From contig JAHIJU010000472.1 of the NCBI GenBank assembly GCA_018898235.1, positions 1 through 13,781 on the forward strand: 13,781 nucleotides of DNA, read 5' to 3'. Below the pieces are notes generated by a model. The model saw only the letters and a list, made by a program, of their open reading frames with translations, had not been told where the DNA came from and ran no database searches. The translations under genes were made by a program, and so were the position numbers. Origin of the DNA: Actinomycetota bacterium. GTDB lineage: Bacteria; Actinomycetota; Actinomycetes; Actinomycetales; Cellulomonadaceae. Positions 12,972 to 13,781 of this stretch are shown one piece after another (position 1 is the first letter of the stretch; each line of letters starts with the position of its first letter).

Positions 12972-13583
12972 ATGGCTGATCCCGATGACGAGCGACGTCG
13001 CAGACGAACCCAGGCAGTCGCGCGGGCGATCCGCAGCGATCTCGGTCCCGGCGCGCACGGCAGGGCCGTTGACATCGGGGCCGGCGCCGGCGGGGTCAGC
13101 GTTGAGCTCGCCGACCTCTTCGAGCAGCTCGTGCTGGTCGACGTCGACGCCGCGGCGCTGGCACACGCAGCCGGGGCGTTGGCGCAGATCGCTGTCCGGG
13201 CCCGGGTGCGGACGGCCGAGGTGGACCTCTCCGACCCGGCGGCCCCGCCGCACGGTCTCGGTCCCGTCGACGTCGTCTACAGCGTGCTGGCCCTGCACCA
13301 CGTGCAGCGCACCGACCTCATGCTCGCGGCGGTGCACGACCTGCTGGCTCCCGGCGGGCGCCTCCTGGTGGCCGACCTGGACTCCGACGGCGGTGGCTAC
13401 CATGCCCATCGCACCGATTTCGCCGGGCACAACGGATTCGACCGCACCGAGCTCGCCGCCGTGCTGCACCAGTGCGGGTTCCGGGTGGACGGCGACCGGA
13501 CGATCTACGTCGACACCAAGCTGGTCGGCGGCGAGCCCCGCGGCTTCCCGATCTTCCTGATCAGCGCGACGCGGACCGACTGA
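12972..13583 (+). CDS. Class I SAM-dependent methyltransferase, substrate unknown
   Basis: This 203-residue cytoplasmic enzyme has a Rossmann-type methyltransferase core. Motif I is VDIGAGAGG (33-41), and the acidic residue that holds the SAM ribose is near D57 in LVLVDVD. Strand 4 is VDVVYSVLALHHV (99-111), and the post-motif is LLAPGGRLLVADLD (124-137), as in UbiE/small-molecule methyltransferases. The HAHRTDFAGHNGFDRTEL stretch (144-161) is like the cap region of proteins that methylate small molecules, with several histidines. No transmembrane segment is seen. Nothing in the neighbourhood names a substrate; small-molecule, metal/metalloid or quinone methylation are all possible. It is transcribed alone from a leaderless-type promoter, with a hairpin downstream and then the insertion sequence. 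Confidence 0.85.
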   Translation: MADPDDERRRRRTQAVARAIRSDLGPGAHGRAVDIGAGAGGVSVELADLFEQLVLVDVDAAALAHAAGALAQIAVRARVRTAEVDLSDPAAPPHGLGPVDVVYSVLALHHVQRTDLMLAAVHDLLAPGGRLLVADLDSDGGGYHAHRTDFAGHNGFDRTELAAVLHQCGFRVDGDRTIYVDTKLVGGEPRGFPIFLISATRTD

Positions 13584-13596
13584 CCGCCCACGGGGA

Positions 13597-13611
13597 CCGG
13601 CGGGGCGCCGG
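13597..13611 (+). terminator. Hairpin after the methyltransferase gene
   Basis: CCGGCG (13597-13602) and CGCCGG (13606-13611) form a 6-bp stem with a GGG loop, 13 bases after the stop codon. The stem is short and lacks a T-tract. It is a plausible terminator by position. Confidence 0.4.
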
Positions 13612-13667
13612 ACCGGGCCGCTGTCCGTCTCGGCGCTAGTTGTACTGCCCAGGGGCGTTGGTTGAGC

Positions 13668-13685
13668 GAGTGTGACGACACGCTC
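13668..13685 (+). repeat. Small hairpin near the IS left end
   Basis: GAGTGTG (13668-13674) pairs with CACGCTC (13679-13685) around ACGA, seven pairs with one G-U wobble. It lies just inside the presumed IS end and could be part of a transposase-binding site or simply fold in read-in RNA. Confidence 0.35.
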
Positions 13686-13707
13686 TGATTGATCGTGGAC
13701 AGGCGAA

Positions 13708-13761
13708 GACCTCCTGGCGTGGAGTGGGACTGCTGAAGGTCCGCTCGACGACCAGGAGGTC
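13708..13761 (+). promoter_or_regulatory. Inverted repeat that can hide the transposase ribosome binding site
   Basis: GACCTCCTGG (13708-13717) is exactly complementary to CCAGGAGGTC (13752-13761), which contains the AGGAGG Shine-Dalgarno sequence four to six bases before the GTG start. RNA entering from outside the element would contain both arms and could fold so as to block translation. Transcripts starting between the arms would not. This is the logic known for IS10 and IS50; its use here is inferred. Confidence 0.5.
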
Positions 13762-13764
13762 CTC

Positions 13765-13781
13765 GTGTCTCACGCTAACGC
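13765..13781 (+). CDS. Transposase, first codons only (IS481-like)
   Basis: Only GTG TCT CAC GCT AAC GC is present, reading VSHANA before the window ends. The start is set by AGGAGG (13754-13759) with a 5-base spacer. VSHANA/MSHANA is the common beginning of IS481-family DDE transposases in actinobacteria, as far as I recall. Six residues cannot prove the family, and intactness of the gene cannot be judged. Confidence 0.6.

Larger units (their letters stand above)
13641..13781 (+). mobile_element. Left end of an IS481-like insertion sequence, cut by the window
   Basis: From about 13641 the base composition drops in GC and the sequence begins TGTACTGCCC. TGT ends are typical of IS481-family elements. 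An AGGAGG site and a reading frame starting VSHANA follow, as in many actinobacterial IS481-like transposases. The right end, the matching inverted repeat and the target duplication lie outside the window, so the left boundary is an estimate and CTAG (13637-13640) is only a candidate piece of the flank. The family call is from memory of the conserved start. Confidence 0.6.

Noticed and set aside
13637..13640. CTAG as the target-site duplication of the insertion sequence
   Set aside because: The other end of the element is not in the window, so a duplication cannot be shown; it is left as a possibility only.
1..13781. tRNA, rRNA, CRISPR array, toxin-antitoxin or defence island
   Set aside because: No cloverleaf with a T-loop, no regularly spaced repeats, and no recognised defence or toxin genes; nearly all sequence is taken by core genes.

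Overview
The window is a GC-rich, gene-dense stretch of chromosome from an actinobacterium. A member of the Micrococcales, perhaps Cellulomonadaceae-like, is my best guess, but genus-level placement from gene content alone is weak. The evidence is the actinobacterial type of respiratory genes (di-haem QcrC, three-helix QcrA, PDWY-type QcrB), frequent GTG starts, ATGA-type gene overlaps, and several apparently leaderless promoters with a TANNNT -10 box six to eight bases before the start codon. From memory, the gene order resembles the Mycobacterium tuberculosis Rv2182c-Rv2196 region (acyltransferase, fadD15, Rv2191, trpD, ctaE, qcrC, qcrA, qcrB) and the Streptomyces region holding glkA, fadD and qcr genes. 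Most of the window is therefore conserved core chromosome.

Left part (1-4066). A truncated lysophospholipid acyltransferase (-) diverges from a small acidic membrane protein (+) across a palindromic ACTCTAGAGT that reads as a -10 box on both strands. Next come a ROK-family glucokinase (-) and, divergent from it, a long-chain fatty-acyl-CoA ligase (+). A 65-residue four-cysteine protein (-) follows, convergent with the ligase.

Middle (4165-7795). A DEDDh exonuclease / UvrC-type GIY-YIG fusion overlaps a stand-alone Lrp/AsnC effector-binding domain (+). Convergent to them is a two-gene unit (-): a degenerate response-regulator receiver domain whose stop overlaps the start of trpD, a tryptophan gene sitting outside any trp operon.

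Right part (8002-13583). ctaE-qcrC-qcrA-qcrB encodes cytochrome c oxidase subunit III and the full cytochrome bc1 complex, the two halves of the actinobacterial III-IV supercomplex. The qcr genes overlap by ATGA. sodA follows after a hairpin and ends in a very strong 16-bp terminator hairpin. A leaderless class I methyltransferase comes after it.

Right edge (about 13641-13781). The window ends in the 5' end of an insertion sequence that looks IS481-like. Its transposase Shine-Dalgarno sequence is fully complementary to an upstream 10-mer, so it could be hidden in read-through transcripts.

I saw no tRNA, rRNA or CRISPR, and no clear new defence or biosynthetic system. The most interesting loci are the nuclease fusion with its coupled Lrp-like domain, the degenerate receiver coupled to trpD, the four-cysteine mini-protein, the symmetric divergent promoter, and the IS read-through-blocking hairpin. 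No intergenic stretch exceeds 300 bases.
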